DNA from: Diphasiastrum complanatum
Lineage: Eukaryota > Streptophyta > Lycopodiopsida > Lycopodiales > Lycopodiaceae
Assembly: GCA_029204225.1 (NCBI GenBank)
Contig: CM055112.1
Span: 26,239,922-26,303,921, forward strand
Reading direction: 5' to 3'
Length of the DNA stretch: 64,000 bases
In this document: positions 33,300-46,800 of the stretch, piece by piece
How positions within the stretch are numbered: the first letter of the stretch is position 1
How the letters are laid out: each line of letters opens with the position of its first letter
Program-made: the position numbers and the translations under genes
Notes under the pieces: model-generated
Databases searched by the model: none
The model's input: the letters and a program-made list of their open reading frames with translations, nothing else
What the model was told of the DNA's origin: nothing

Positions 33300-34160
33300 T
33301 GCTGCTGATGTTGCTAAGGAGGTCATATCTGAGTAATGGCTCTATGGGAAATATGAGTAGTACGCCGTCTCCTGTCTCTATGTAGTAAAGAGTCGTTGTC
33401 GTCGCGATCTCCTGCGAGAGAAACATGATGTGATCTGGAGCTATGCATCAAGGTGAACAGATGGTTGGTGTAGGTTCTGTCACAGTAAAAACATCTCTCT
33501 GATCATAAGTGCGACACATCTCGGGTCATCATATGCTATAAGGGACCGCAGTGTGATAGGAGTCTCTCTGAAAAGGCAATGGTACCTCTCTCTGATCTCG
33601 TAGTAGATTGGACAACTAAACAAAAAGTTCTCCTCTGACACCACCTCACACAGTGAACATAATTGGCAGATCCGCTCCTCACGTGGGATACCATGGAAAC
33701 GTCCAATCTCAATCTCAAGCTAATGTGATAAGACTCGTAGCTGACCCAGTGTGAATCTTAGGCCATTGGATAATCCAGAATCTAAATAGCGTGGTAAAAC
33801 TGGGCGTCATCCATCTCCAAGAAATGAGTCTTGTAATAGTCGGGTTTAACCCCTCGTCTGATATAATCGTGAGTACTCGATGGGAGGTTCGTGATAGATA
33901 TGCCAAAAGTATCCAATAGACGTGATAACCCAGATTGTGAAGGTGCTGAGATGATATGAGTGCTGTCTGTGGATATCTCTGTGCATCAGTGGGAAGCAGC
34001 CTGAGACGCTGTATATATGTGATAAGATGGAAGATGGCATCAAGCTGTAGAGGTAACGACAAACTCTGCTAGGATAATTTGGTGCGGGACAGAGGACTTA
34101 GCCCGTGTCATCCGTGATAGCATAAGGACCTGAAGGCGTGAGATACTGGCCCAATCAACA
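33300..34160 (-). pseudogene. LINE-like RT-downstream region, copy 2
   Basis: Read on the minus strand it starts near 34160 with ISRLQVLMLSRM, then LPLQLDAIFHLITYIQRLRL, as found between RT and C terminus in some non-LTR elements. Near 33700-33590 come IPREERICQLCSL and ENFLFSCPIYYEIR, with Asn in place of the expected His. After this, words such as YDDPRCVALM match copy 3. Frameshifts are present. No RT catalytic block lies to the right, so this is a 5'-truncated insertion, as LINEs commonly leave. Confidence 0.6.
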
Positions 34161-34783
34161 GAGGTGAGCCCTGGGTACCATGTCTCGCAATCATGTTATA
34201 ATATATATTGTGCTTTCAATGGAGTGAATTAAGTAGTAAAATGATTCTTTATGTAGATCTAAGCTCAAAGCTTGTGGTACAAAAAGGGAAGGTTATCTCT
34301 TTACGTAATGTAGCTATTTTACTCTCTATAGTGACTAATTCTCTTGACATGATTTGTCTAAACAAGTATCCTGTATAGCATGCCAGTAATTTATGGCCCC
34401 TTAAATAGTATGCTTTGGTGGGGGAAATATGAAAGCTCTGAAAGATTGCATGTCCTTTTTAATCTGGCCAGTCTGCTGGTTAAAGACACGTTGAAATTGC
34501 AAGTAACCATATAATCGACAAGTTCTTTAAGAAGGTCAATATGATTTTCTGCATGTCGTGCATCAAGTAACAGGCTCAAATAGAATAATAGCATTTTATA
34601 TTGAATTATCCATGTCACAGGAAGGCTCCAATGCTACAACCATAACTAAGTTATGATGCTGTATTTTCTTGTTGTGACCTTATGAACATCTAGGACCTTT
34701 TGATGACCATCTAATTTACTTGCTGCTTGTTTTTTGCCTATTCGCTTCTGCAACTGAGAGCTTGAGTTTGTGATCAAATGCAG

Positions 34784-34872
34784 TTACTTAGTGACCTTGC
34801 AACTTTCCTTGGAATGAGGGAAGATTATGTCTTTACTTGATTGAGTTGCACTTGCAAAAACCACTTTGTACA
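34784..34872 (+). other. Probable 5' UTR end of SPT20 first coding exon
   Basis: A good acceptor (AAATGCAG) ends at 34783, and no in-frame ATG precedes the start at 34873. The first coding exon therefore probably begins at 34784, with an upstream non-coding exon that I could not place. Confidence 0.4.
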
Positions 34873-37800
34873 ATGGTTGGAGTAAGCTTCAAAGTTGACA
34901 AAATAGGCAAGCGCTATGTTCCCAAAGTCAAGCCTTTGCAACATGGATATGGTTCTAGGATGGCTGCAACACCTGTGGACAAAGAGAAGGCAGATGTTGG
35001 AACACTTGATTCAGGGTGCAACAAGAGCCAAGAGGTAAGTTACACATCTTGTGTTAATTTTGCTTACAAATGCCAACATAGAGATTTGGATAATAACATC
35101 TGCTCACATTTCTTCGTTAGTAGAATCTGAACAAAGATGCTTGAGGTTTTTCAACCACAAAAAGATGTCCTAAAAACACGAATACTAGAAGAACAAACAG
35201 TACTATTTGTATTATGTCAGCATCTTTTAATACTCACAAGAATGGGTTTACTACACATGGCAGCAATTTAGCAATAATCAGCTTCATTTCTACTTTTAGC
35301 CAATGAACTAACTTGCTTGAAGTCACATCTGTCAGTAGGGTGAAGCCACAATACACACAACCTTCCTGCAGGTTAATATACACTCAAGGTGTTCAAAATG
35401 GGGCTTTTATGCCAACTTTTTTCTCTATAGCAAATCTTGCGTCACAACCTCATAAGACTAGGAACTAGTTGATTTTACTTCCAGATTAGAAAGCAAATGG
35501 TTTGATGAACTGAAATCAAAAGATTTCAATCAATTTGGTCCCTGCTCTCTCAGTTCTAAAAGAATTGATTGTGTGTCATGGAGTAAGGGGAGACTTAAAT
35601 CCTGCTCAACCAGAATGTACCGTAGTGGCTCAACTATTTGATTAATTCCATCGACTAGTTTCAAATTTCTTTGCTTGTCTCTTTTTTCACATAATTTGGT
35701 ACTTCGATACTAGGAACGTTCGGACCGTATGTATATCTTCATAGGCATTTCATACTGCTTCCATTAAACTACTTTTTAGTACTCTCGGACAACATGATTC
35801 ATTAGGAGCTACACTGTGAGTATTATACCGTTCATTGCTACATTCCAATTCTCTCAAGTTTTTGAGACTTCTAAGTTTATTTCTTTCATATGCACTGTCT
35901 AAGAGATGAGTATGTCACTTATCTTCCTACAATGACACTAATTATGCACTTACAGATTGTCGAATGGATGTCTTGAAGCGATGATATTGATGATTCATAT
36001 TCTTGACACTTTAGCTCTTTCACATTTTTTCATGCATTATTCAAGATTTGATAGTACGAGTGCCTTTCCTATGCTAGGCAGCTCCTCTTTTTGTCGACTT
36101 GTCATATGAATATCTGTTGGTTGATATATCATTGCTTCTTTCATTTTTCACCTCATTATCTTTCTTCCTTTACTGGTAACAGTACATCATGTCCGTCTCC
36201 TTAATTACTTGGAAACAAGAATTTGATGGGGTTGGCATGTAACGTAATCATATATATATGAGGAGTTTTCTAATGAGAACTGGCTTGAGGATAAGAGCAA
36301 GAGACTTGCACTAAACTTGGAAATAAAGGACAGACTTGCAGCTAAAAAATAGTCTTCAACTGATTCATTGGCATCTATAACTACAGATGAGAGTCACGAA
36401 CTCTGTTTTCCCCTCATCTCCTCAATTTGTTCTTTGTAGTCCTACTATAGCTACAAGTGTTTTATGTTCGACTTCACCTTTTTGTTCATCTATCATTGTT
36501 GTTTCTTAAACTTCAATGTTCTATCTATTCTTCATACAGTACACGTACCCATGTTTCATGTCCTTATGCTTCTTTATCATGTTCTTGCCTTGATTAGTAC
36601 CTGATTTAATTAGTGGTTGTAGTATCTCATTTAAATTGAGCTTGAAATGAGCTAAGGGGACTTAAAGAGGCTAAAACGTAGCAAGCCTTCTTCAAAATTG
36701 GGTCTGCCATTCACCTTCGGAGAAGTCATAGAAACTTAGTATGTTGCTCTTGTACAAATACATTGAGAATTAATGTGGATGTATGTTTGTGCATATGACA
36801 TGCACCTACAATTGGGTGCTTATGGGCATAGCTGCCAGGGAACGGGAGGGAACGGGAACGAAATCATTCCCTGGGGAGGGGGAAACAAGGGAATGCCACA
36901 TCATCACATACAAACATTTTGTGTTCTTTAGAATAAAGCTCAAGCACTCAAACTGTAAAATATGTAAATTGGGAGGGAATAAACAAGAAAAATGGAAAAA
37001 GGGGCCAAAAAGGGACAAAAAATGGTCCAGAACTTAAATTGCAGGGGGAATGGCTGGGAACGGCTGAGAACGTGTTCCCCTTGGTATGGGAACATTCCGG
37101 TGTTGGGGAGCAGGTGGTAAAAATCCCCCCCCCCCCCCCCCGTTTCCAGGAAGTGGGAACATGTTTCCTAGTAACTATGTGATGAAGTGCATAGGGTCAT
37201 AGCATTTGGTCTATGTTATGCATGGAGTTGATGGTCTAAGACTTTGTCAATAGACCCCATGTGTCATGCCCACGTAAGGACTGATCTCAGATTATAATCC
37301 TGTAAGGCGGTTAGTAGGCCTACCTCAACCTATAAGTTAATTATGATTATTGGGGATTGGGGCCCTCATGGTATCAAAGTCATAGTTAATGGTTAGGGGC
37401 CTAAAACTCTAGATGGTGGATTGGTATGAAACTAATAGTGACTCGTAGTGGAAGTGGATGAGGTGGCCCAGTTACGCTACTGTTGTGTCCAATGAGATGT
37501 CACAGTTCACTCCAAGTTGTGGAGGAGCCTTGGAGGGTATTAGTATACCCATAGGCCTCCCATGGAAGAGAGCTAGATTTGGTGATGGTAGCGATATGCT
37601 GCTAGAGTGACATCTCTCTCTTATTATATGGGTTCAACATCCTAGTCTTTGATCCCCGGTAGAGGATGGAAAGGTCATACGACGATGATTACTCTTGGGA
37701 ACATGAAGGTAGACTGAGTTGGAACTTCCTAAGTTTTAAGTTTTGAGGATAGAACTTGAATAAGGGGGGAAGAATGTCATGCCCATGTAAGGACTGGTCT

Positions 37801-40800
37801 CGGATTATTATCCCGTAAGGAGGTTAGTAGGCCTACCTCGACCCGTAAATTGATTATGATTATGGATGGTTGGGGCCCTCATGATATTAAAGTCATAAAT
37901 AATGGTTAGGGTCCTGAAACGCTAGATGGTGGATTGGTATGGAACTAACAGTGACTCATAGGGGAGGTGGCCCAGTTAGAGGCTATTGATGTGTCCATTG
38001 AGGTGTCACAGTCCACTCCAAGTTGTGGAGGACCCTTGGAGGGTACAAGGATACCCATAGGCCTCCCATGGAAGAGAGCTAGATTTAGTGATGGTAGCGA
38101 TATGCTGTTGGAGTGACATCTCTTTCCTATTGAGCATTGGTTGGTCCATAGCTTGGGGCTGTATACTTGGCAAGTCACACAGAGATTACTTCATTAAGGA
38201 AGGGGCAACGACTATTTTTTTTTAACATCTTCTTGATTTTGGTAGTTTTTCATACAGAGGCCCCAATGTTTTCTATGGAGGCATTTCTCCTTAAAACTCT
38301 TGTGAAATTTGTTAAATATGAGTGATTACTTCCTAACTCCTATAGTTTTCTCATCTTTGCACAAGTAGAGATACTTTTGTATACCAATTACAAAGTGATT
38401 GTATTTTTTTTTTCTCTTTAACCTTAAGGGTTACACTTTTAAGAAAATCATGCAGTAAATTTTTAACCTCTAGAGACAATCATGATTTTTTTCTTTAGTT
38501 TTTCAGCTTTTGGTATGTTCAAAGAGTCTAGAGAAGTTCTCTCGAAGCAACTATGTTTGGGTATCAAGAAATGCTTGCTAGCTAAAATTTATTTTCATGC
38601 TATTTGTTTGATATGCTTTTTTTGACTTTTTGGTTGCATGTACATTTTGTTCTAAGATTTACTTATTGAAATATTAACAAAGTACTCCACCTTGTTTCTA
38701 GTTTTTCTTATATTGTCTATTTCTTGTGTAAAGCTTAAGGTTGAGGCTGTCGGTTTTAGACTTACATTCATAACTTCATTGTTTTCTTTCATAACTTATT
38801 TTCTACCTTTTAGTTCTAATTTACTTCATAGTCAGCACCAGTCTACCCAAGAGTATTTAAATTCTCTCCAAACTGCAATAGCTACCTGTTTGGGTGTTGA
38901 TGAGACTGTAAATAATGCTTGCTAGCTAAGATTTTGTCTCTCTGTTGATATGATTTTTGGCCCTTTTGGTTGCATGCATATTTGATTCTAAGCTTCACCT
39001 AATGAGATACTGACAGGTCACAGCTAAATTTGAATTTGTGAATCTGGATGTAATTGTAGTCTAATTTCAGAAGGAGATATATAACGTTGGAGATGCTGGA
39101 GACCCCTCGGACTTCATGATTCTAGAAACATGTTGCCTGTTTGAATGTCCTTTTAAAGGCTCCCTTAAAGAGTGACAAATCTAAGGGAGAGGATACCTTA
39201 GTGCCCCTTACCTGTAGGTTATGAACTTGCCTGTTATCTTTTTGGCAGCCTAGATAACTGGACAGCAAATTACACAACATTCATTCTGAAACCTAGTACA
39301 AGAGCATCGGAATATCCTGGAAGGTGATGAATGTAGCAGCAAAATTGCAGCATAGAACTTATTGAAGAGTTTCAAATATTTGTGATATGTGTACATGATT
39401 TGACTTTTACAATCCTTGAACAGGATTTACTTGCTGGAGCTACAGATCAACTTGGACCTAGTATGATCAAGAAGAACTCAAAGTTTACCTTTGAGAAAAA
39501 GCATCACGATGTTGGTAATACCGACCCCATACCAGACTATGAAGCCTCCTTTGCTCTAAACTTGTTTCAGGATGGCTTTTCTCTTACCAAACCCACGGAG
39601 GTAAATTTATACTCTACATCAAGTTTGGAATGTTCTAGCTTTCGCGTTACACTTTTCAAGCAAATTTTGAATAGCATTTGCGATGTTTGTTTAATGTTGT
39701 GTAATGAAGGATTCTCTTTGTCTCAACAGAAAGGAAACATTCCTGCTGCTTATGAAGTTATGCGGCGATTATATCCATATGACCGCACTAGTGAAAGCTT
39801 TTTGACGGTACGATAGCCTGAATTTGAAGATAATGCAAAGAAGCAAAATTAAAACTGCTCAGATCAATGCAATCTTGTGTGTGTCAACCTCTGTCATGTG
39901 AGACTGTCCTTAGAGATCTATAAAGTACACAAACATGAGGATTGATAGAGTCGAGCAAGAGCTCTTGGGATGCATTTAGAGGTAGCTAGTATGAGCATAG
40001 GTTCTTTCATCAAGCAAGAATATCTTAAATCTGATCTAGCAGGAGCTCAGGAATAAGGCCATTTCAGCGATTTGCCTATGGGTTTATTGTTGCCATGTAC
40101 TTTTTTGAAATCAAATAATTTTTTCCCAATTGCAAAGTTGCGTGTCCTTCCAATTGCGGACCATTGCTTGTTATCATTACAGTTGGCAAGAGAATAATTT
40201 TGTCAATCTGGCTAATCATGCCAATAGTCTCTGTGGTTGTAGTTTGTGACCAATGTTGTGTTGGATCATGGTCTCTAATCTGACAATTTTTTGTGCTTAA
40301 GCAGGCAATCGATTGGAGCCAGCTTCCTGGTGACATCCTTAACGACATACCCTGTAAATACATCGATGGTTGTGTTGTGTGTGAGGTATATGATTCAATG
40401 CACTTTTGTAAAGAAAGTTTTTTCAGGACTAAAGTTCAGGGCCTGCATATCTTCATGAACTCTAGACTGTACATAATCATTTGTGAGAATGATCTTTGCT
40501 TCAAAGTGCTAATTTTGCTATTTTTTGGAGAAAGGATGTATATTCCTGCTGTAAGGAGCCTTTGAACTACGTAAAAGCTTTTCTTTGAGAAAGGTTAACC
40601 TACATAAGATCGTCCATAATGTGTACTTATATTAGATCTTACCATTGCTTGCACAACTCGAAGTAAGCTGATGGGACGAAAGACGAAGAAGACACGAAGA
40701 CCGAAAGGCGGCGGATCTTCACGCTTTAAAGTACAAGGAGGACATCATCCTCCACGGAGAATCTGGATACGGTTAGGACGTTCTTAATCAGCCGTTCTTG

Positions 40801-43800
40801 TAATCTCAGATCAGATTAAACCTTCTTCTCTCTATCTATACAAACAGATCAAACACGAGAGAACAGGTTGAACATCAAATTGGTTGAATGCCAATGTGAG
40901 TTAAGCACAGTGTTGCTAGCCGATGTCCAAGAAGTCCGCTAGTAAGCGAGACGACCATATATAGTTCGTGAGAGAGACATTGCCTCTCATGCCAACGCGC
41001 TGTGTGGGTTTGTCACAACAACGCTCAAGAAATTCACTGTTAATACAGTAGATGTTATGCAGATGATTTTCAGATGTTATTGAATGCCTTATTGTAAGAT
41101 TGATATATGTTCGTTGTCAGCTATTTACTATTTCTTCCGCACACTGGTTTCATCTTGTTGAATGTCAAAACAAATTACAACATAGGTCAGCAGTGCCTGT
41201 CCATGCTCTGGAGGATTGTAGATCTGTAATAGCAGGCAGTAGACCGGCAGACATAATCGAACTCACATCCGGGCTTCATTTTTCTCAACAATGGTATCAA
41301 AGCGAGCATAATTCGTGTCGTTTATGATTTCATTGTGTCATTAATGGTATCAGAGCGAGCGTAATTCGTGTCGTTTCTGATTTCATTCTGTCATCAGTGG
41401 TATCAGAGCATTAGGCTCATATCCAAGAGCTGATATAGCTTAAGAGCTATCAGATCCAAGAGACAAGCATTCAAAACAAGAGACCAAGAAAAACAAACTG
41501 AAGAACAGTTCACAATAATGGCATCCATAAGCAGCATGCAATCGAAGATCTGCACAATTCTCGACTCAGTAGGTTCCAACTTCCTAGCATGGAAGGTGAA
41601 GACCTCTCTCATACTAAAGGGAGAAGGGCTATTTCCCTGGGTAGGTGGCACCGAAGAGATGCCTACACCCACCGGGAAAGAGCTACGAGAATGGAGAGAA
41701 AAGAATGACAAGACAGTAGTCCTGTTGTCCTCATCCATCGAAGATAGCCTAACGCTTGACCTCGTGACTTTCTCCAACGCAAGAGAGATATGGGATACAT
41801 TGCTTCCAGATTTCAGACGAAATCACGCAGTCAGATAATGCTTCTTGAAGATCAGCTGACAAACCTGCGATGGGATGGCAGAGACCTCACCAACTTATTA
41901 GAGAGATGAAGGATTTGTTCCTTTCGTAACACAACGACGGAACAGAGAATGCAGTATCAGCTGAGAAGTAGCTCACTTACCTGTTACGAGCTTTACTAAG
42001 ATCTTTCCAGACAACCCAAACGTTGCTAGCAAAGGATCCAGCTATGACACTCGAAAAGGCAGTGATCGAGATTCTCGAGATTCGAGAAGAAGTCGAAGCT
42101 CGTGAGCACCTTGATCACAAGGACGCCTCTGACCAAGCTCTCTACAACAACAAGGAAAAACTCAAGAAGCAGTTCAGGCCTAAGAGGGAGTCAGATCTTA
42201 TAAAAAATATATTGGTGAATTTCTCTACTCATAAATTAGCCCGACTTTTTTGTGATTCCTTGGAAGGTAATTCTGATTACCCGTTGACCATGGACGATGT
42301 CACAAAAATGGTTAATGAAACCATTTTCTTAATTTGTTTTCTCTACTTGAATCTTCAAGTAATCCTTTTTTGATTTACGGGTCTACAGCTTGGTAATAAC
42401 GAAAATCTTTTGTTAAAGTCATTGTGTTGGGACATCATTGGTATTTACTTACAATGATGCAACACTTCTTTTGGCTTTCAAGATTTTCTCGGATCTCTAT
42501 TTAGACTCTTCTCCTGGGCAAATCTCAAATGATTTGCACCCCTCAGAGGGAGCCAACAAAGGCAAATGGAAAAACAACAGAATGGTGACAAGAAAGTATG
42601 CGTGAGATGCAAATGTGAAGGACACACTGTCGATTCATGTTGGCTAAATCCAAAGATAGAGTGTATCCATTGCCACAAGAAGGGTCATGCAGCCATGGAC
42701 TACTACCAGATTCCGAGGAACAAGCAGCCTCAAGGGAAACGGGAGAACAATAACAGTTCATCCTACGTCGAAGAGCCAGAAAGCTCAAAGATGGGCGAAG
42801 AAAGGTCGAACAACGGAAATTCGACAGCCTATCTGTGTGCAGATGTGTGTGCAGCATCGACATCTGACACACAAGAGGTAATTCTTGATTTAGGAGCTAC
42901 CTCACACTTCGTTACAACAAGACGGATAATGTATGACTTTCGAAGTGTAGATCCATTAAGATTTATAGTTCTTGGAGACGGATCGAAACATTGAGTGAAT
43001 GGTATTGGTTCGCTGTGGCTCAATACACGTCAAAGACCGACGACTCATACCCACACTACAACAAGACTTGCTATCAGTCGCAAGAATAGCAGACGCTGGG
43101 ATGCGTGTGACGTTTTCGAACGAAACCAGCACCAGTACGTTGAGCACGCAAGGTAGACGAAAGGGCAACCTGTATCATTTGAGGGTACGCCTACCGACAG
43201 ATCAAGCACACCAAGCCCATGACAGTGCAGATGTTCTATGGCATAGGAGACTATGCCACATGAGCTCAATGGCATTGTATCAAACAAACCAACATGAAGC
43301 TATCACAGGGGTAAGCATCACGAATGCAACCAATTCGACAACCTGTGATGCATGCATGAAAGGTAAGGTCTCTCGAACTCCTTTCACCAGAGACTTCTAT
43401 AGAACACAAAGATTCTGGAGCTGGTACATTCGGACATCTGTGGATCTTTTGATGTGATCTCAGTAGGAGGCTCGAAATACTACATCACCTTCATTGACGA
43501 TTACAGCAAGTTCGCCAAAGTCTACGTCATACACAACAAATCAGATGCACTCGACAGGTTCACAAAGTATGTGAACTGGGCAGAAAAATGCACAGGAAGC
43601 AAGGTGAAGCAGATCAGGACTGATTGTGGTGGAGAATACATCTCAAACCGCTTCACTGACTTTTGCAATGATCGAGGAATCCTTCATAGAAGGACTGCAT
43701 CCTACACACCGCAACACAACGGTGTAGCTGAAAGAAAGAACATGACACTCATGGAAGCCGCAAGGTGCATGATGGCCTACTCGAAGGCACCAAGAGTGCT

Positions 43801-46800
43801 ATGGGCTGAAGCAGTAGCTATAGCTGCCTACATGCAGAACAGGATAGGCATATCAGGTGTTCCTCACACGACACCACACGAACTATGGTGGTGTAGAAAG
43901 CCCAATCTGACACATGTTCGGATTTTTGGCTGCAGCTTATGCACATATTCCTAATAAGCTCTGAAAGAAGCTTGATGAGAAAGTCGAATTAGGATATCTC
44001 GTCGGGTATGACAGTCATACTACAGGATCTACATGCCAGAAACGAATCTAGTGAAGATTGTCAGAGATATCAAGTTCGATGAGACTAGAACAATGGCCGA
44101 CAATGATTCCACCAGCTATGAAGTTCTAGGAAAGCAGTACTACGACCTGGCAACCATGACAGATTGAGCAGAACCCAAACACTCTGATGAAAATGTTCGA
44201 ACTCCACGTCAGCTGAGAGACGAATCAGACGAGGAAAGGACCGCAAGCTTGCCTGCTGCTACAACTCCAGTAAACCGAGATGGTTCCGGACCTAGCTGAA
44301 GAGAAAAAGGCAAGAACATTACAGTACCTGAAGAATCTCCCAGGAGATCAACCAGAGAAAGGAGACTGCCAACAAGATTTGTGCCAGGTAGCTCGGCTTC
44401 AACATCCGAAGAGTTTTGTGGATTCAGTGGCGAACCACAAACATTCCAGGAAGCCATCGATAGTCTAGACAAGGACAAATGGATCCAAGCCATTAACGAA
44501 GAAATTGAATCTATGAAGAAGAATGAGGTGTGGACACTGCAACCAGTGCCAGATAAACGAAAAATAGTACAATGCAAATGGGTTTACAAGCTCAAGTATG
44601 GACGGAATAGAGATGTTTCGAGATGCAAGGCCAGACTTGTAGCGAAGGGATTCTCTCAGAAGTATGACATCGACTACACTAAGACCTTCTCTCTAGTGGT
44701 GAAACATGTGTCCTTACGCTTACTATTTGCATATGCAGCTGCATATGACCTTAGGATCCACATCGTTGATGAGAAGAAAACATTCCTATATGGCGAGCTA
44801 GATGAAGAAGTCTACATGGATCAACCTCCAGGTTATATCTCCGACTCACTTCCTACCTATGCATGCCGAATGCACAGAAGTATCTATGGTCTGAAGCAAT
44901 CCGCACGACAATGGTACAAGAAGAAAGATCATGCCTTGAGATCCTTGGGATTCGAGCCACTGATGGCTGATTCCAATGTTTATATAAGGATCATAGACGG
45001 GGAGATCATCATTGTTGCCGTGTATGTGGACGACACCCTGATGCTATGCAGAAGCAAAGAGCTAATTGCAGAAGTGAAGAGCGATATCTCGAAACATTTC
45101 GGGATAACAGACCTAGGAGAAGCCAGATGTTATCTAGGCTTGCAAATCGATCGTAACTATGACGAAGGAAAGTTATACCTTCATCAGTCAAGGTACATCC
45201 AGAAAATCCTTGATGATTTCGGGATGACAAATTGCAAAGGGACAAATACCCCAATGCTTGCAGGAACAATCGTGACGAACAAAGATTGTTCGAGGACTGA
45301 AGAAGAGAAAGAGATCATGCAGCACACGCCCTATAGGAGGCTGATTGGAACCTTGATGTATCTAGCAGACAACACGCCCCGACATAACTTATGCCGTGTT
45401 CATAATGAGCCAATTCAGCACGAATCCAGGCTTACTTTCCTCACTGTAACCCAAGAAAATACATTTTGTTGATTTTGCATCCAACTTCTTTCTGTCATCC
45501 TTGGGAACATGGGCATATGTCGTACAACCAAACAATCGCAAAGTGCCCACCTTAGGCTTGATGCCGCTAAATGCCTCTTCTGGAGTCTTGCCTTCCACAG
45601 CCTTAGTTGAACTTCTATTCAAAAGAAACACTGTTGTGTGCATTGCCTCGCCCCAAAAAGAGTTGGGCAACAACTTTGCCTTGAGCATGCATACCTTGCA
45701 CACTCCACAATAGTTCGCTTCTTTCTCTCGGCTATGCCATTTTGCTGAGGGCTACGGGGAACTGTAAGCTGCCTTTTGATTCCATTAGCCTTGCAGAATT
45801 CCACAAATTCTGTCTTAATATACTCTCCACCACCATCTGACCTGAGAATCTTTATCTTCTTTCCTGATTGCTTTTCTACCAAAGTTTTGAAATGCAGAAA
45901 GTACTTGAATGTTTTACAAAATATGAAAGTAGAATTTGATGCTACTTCTTGTCTTGTATTAGATTTGAGTGATCATATGAAGGTTGTGGCCAAAGGATTG
46001 CAGGAAGATAATCTATATAGGTTGTACACTTCTATCCCTAGTCAGCAGTAAAAGGAGGTGACGTGGATAGGTTGTGGCACGAGAGGTATGGACATCTTGG
46101 CTACCAAAGTATGCATGGGTTGGACCAGCATCATATGGTGGAGGGGCTTCCAACCATTAAGCCAAGCTCTTCAGTGTGTGAGGCTTGTGCTATGGGAAAG
46201 CAGCAAAGGCAAAAGTTTTCCAAGGAAAGCACCACCAGGGCAAAAGATATACTTGAATTGGTGCATTCAAATTTGTGGGGGCAAACCCAAACCAGATTTG
46301 CAAGAGGGGCATACTACTTTATGAGCTTTATTGATGACTTCTCACGCAAGATTTGGATTTAATCCTTGAAACAAAAATATGAGTGATAGCTCCTCTTGAA
46401 AGAAGGTTCTTAGCAAATCTTGGTACATATAAGACATTCTTAATGACTTTGACTTCTCCTAATAGAAGCTTTACAGGAACTGTGCCCTTCCCCTTGACCT
46501 CGTGTGTGGACTTGTCACCTAGGCACACCTCTTGTCCATCACCAATCCCCACAAAGGTATCAAACCAATCCCTATAAAGTATCATGTGCTTTGAAGCACC
46601 CGAGTCAATGTACCAACCACTTGATGTAGCTTTTGTGAGGCCAATGCAACAGAAAATAGCTTAGCTTGCCTTAGTCATTATCCTCTTCTCTTGGAAGACT
46701 CTCTACATCCTCCTTGCTTCTTTGTGCCTTTCTTTTGCTCTGCAAGCTTCTTCCTGCACTCAAAAGCAAAGTGACCATATTTACCACAATAATTGCAATT

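Larger units (their letters stand above)
37262..38135 (+). mobile_element. Short gypsy-type LTR pair in SPT20 intron 1
   Basis: Two direct repeats of about 358 bp (37262-37619 and 37775-38135) both start TGTCATGCCC. Between them are only about 155 bp, including the polypurine tract AAGGGGGGAAGAA directly before the second copy and a scrap (GAGGATAGAACTTG) resembling the last codons of gypsy pol. It is either an internally deleted Ty3/gypsy copy or a TRIM-like element. The exact LTR ends are uncertain because the last bases differ between copies. Confidence 0.7.
40660..45440 (+). mobile_element. Ty1/copia element E in SPT20 intron 4
   Basis: Plus strand: a 5' LTR ending at 41396 (start near 40660 not fixed), three tandem primer-binding sites, gag (41518-42190 and about 42545-42720), protease, pre-integrase, integrase core and RT. 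The RT is cut at about 45440, where minus-strand fragment F begins. RNase H, polypurine tract and 3' LTR are missing. About 350 bp of AT-rich foreign sequence interrupts gag at about 42195-42545. Stops and frameshifts are scattered. Confidence 0.85.

Noticed and set aside
36783..37037. ORF of 84 residues in SPT20 intron 1
   Set aside because: It runs through the GGGAACG-rich TIR candidate and has low complexity and no features.
37125..37141. C17 homopolymer as a functional signal
   Set aside because: It lies inside the TIR candidate and is most simply slippage or sequencing noise.
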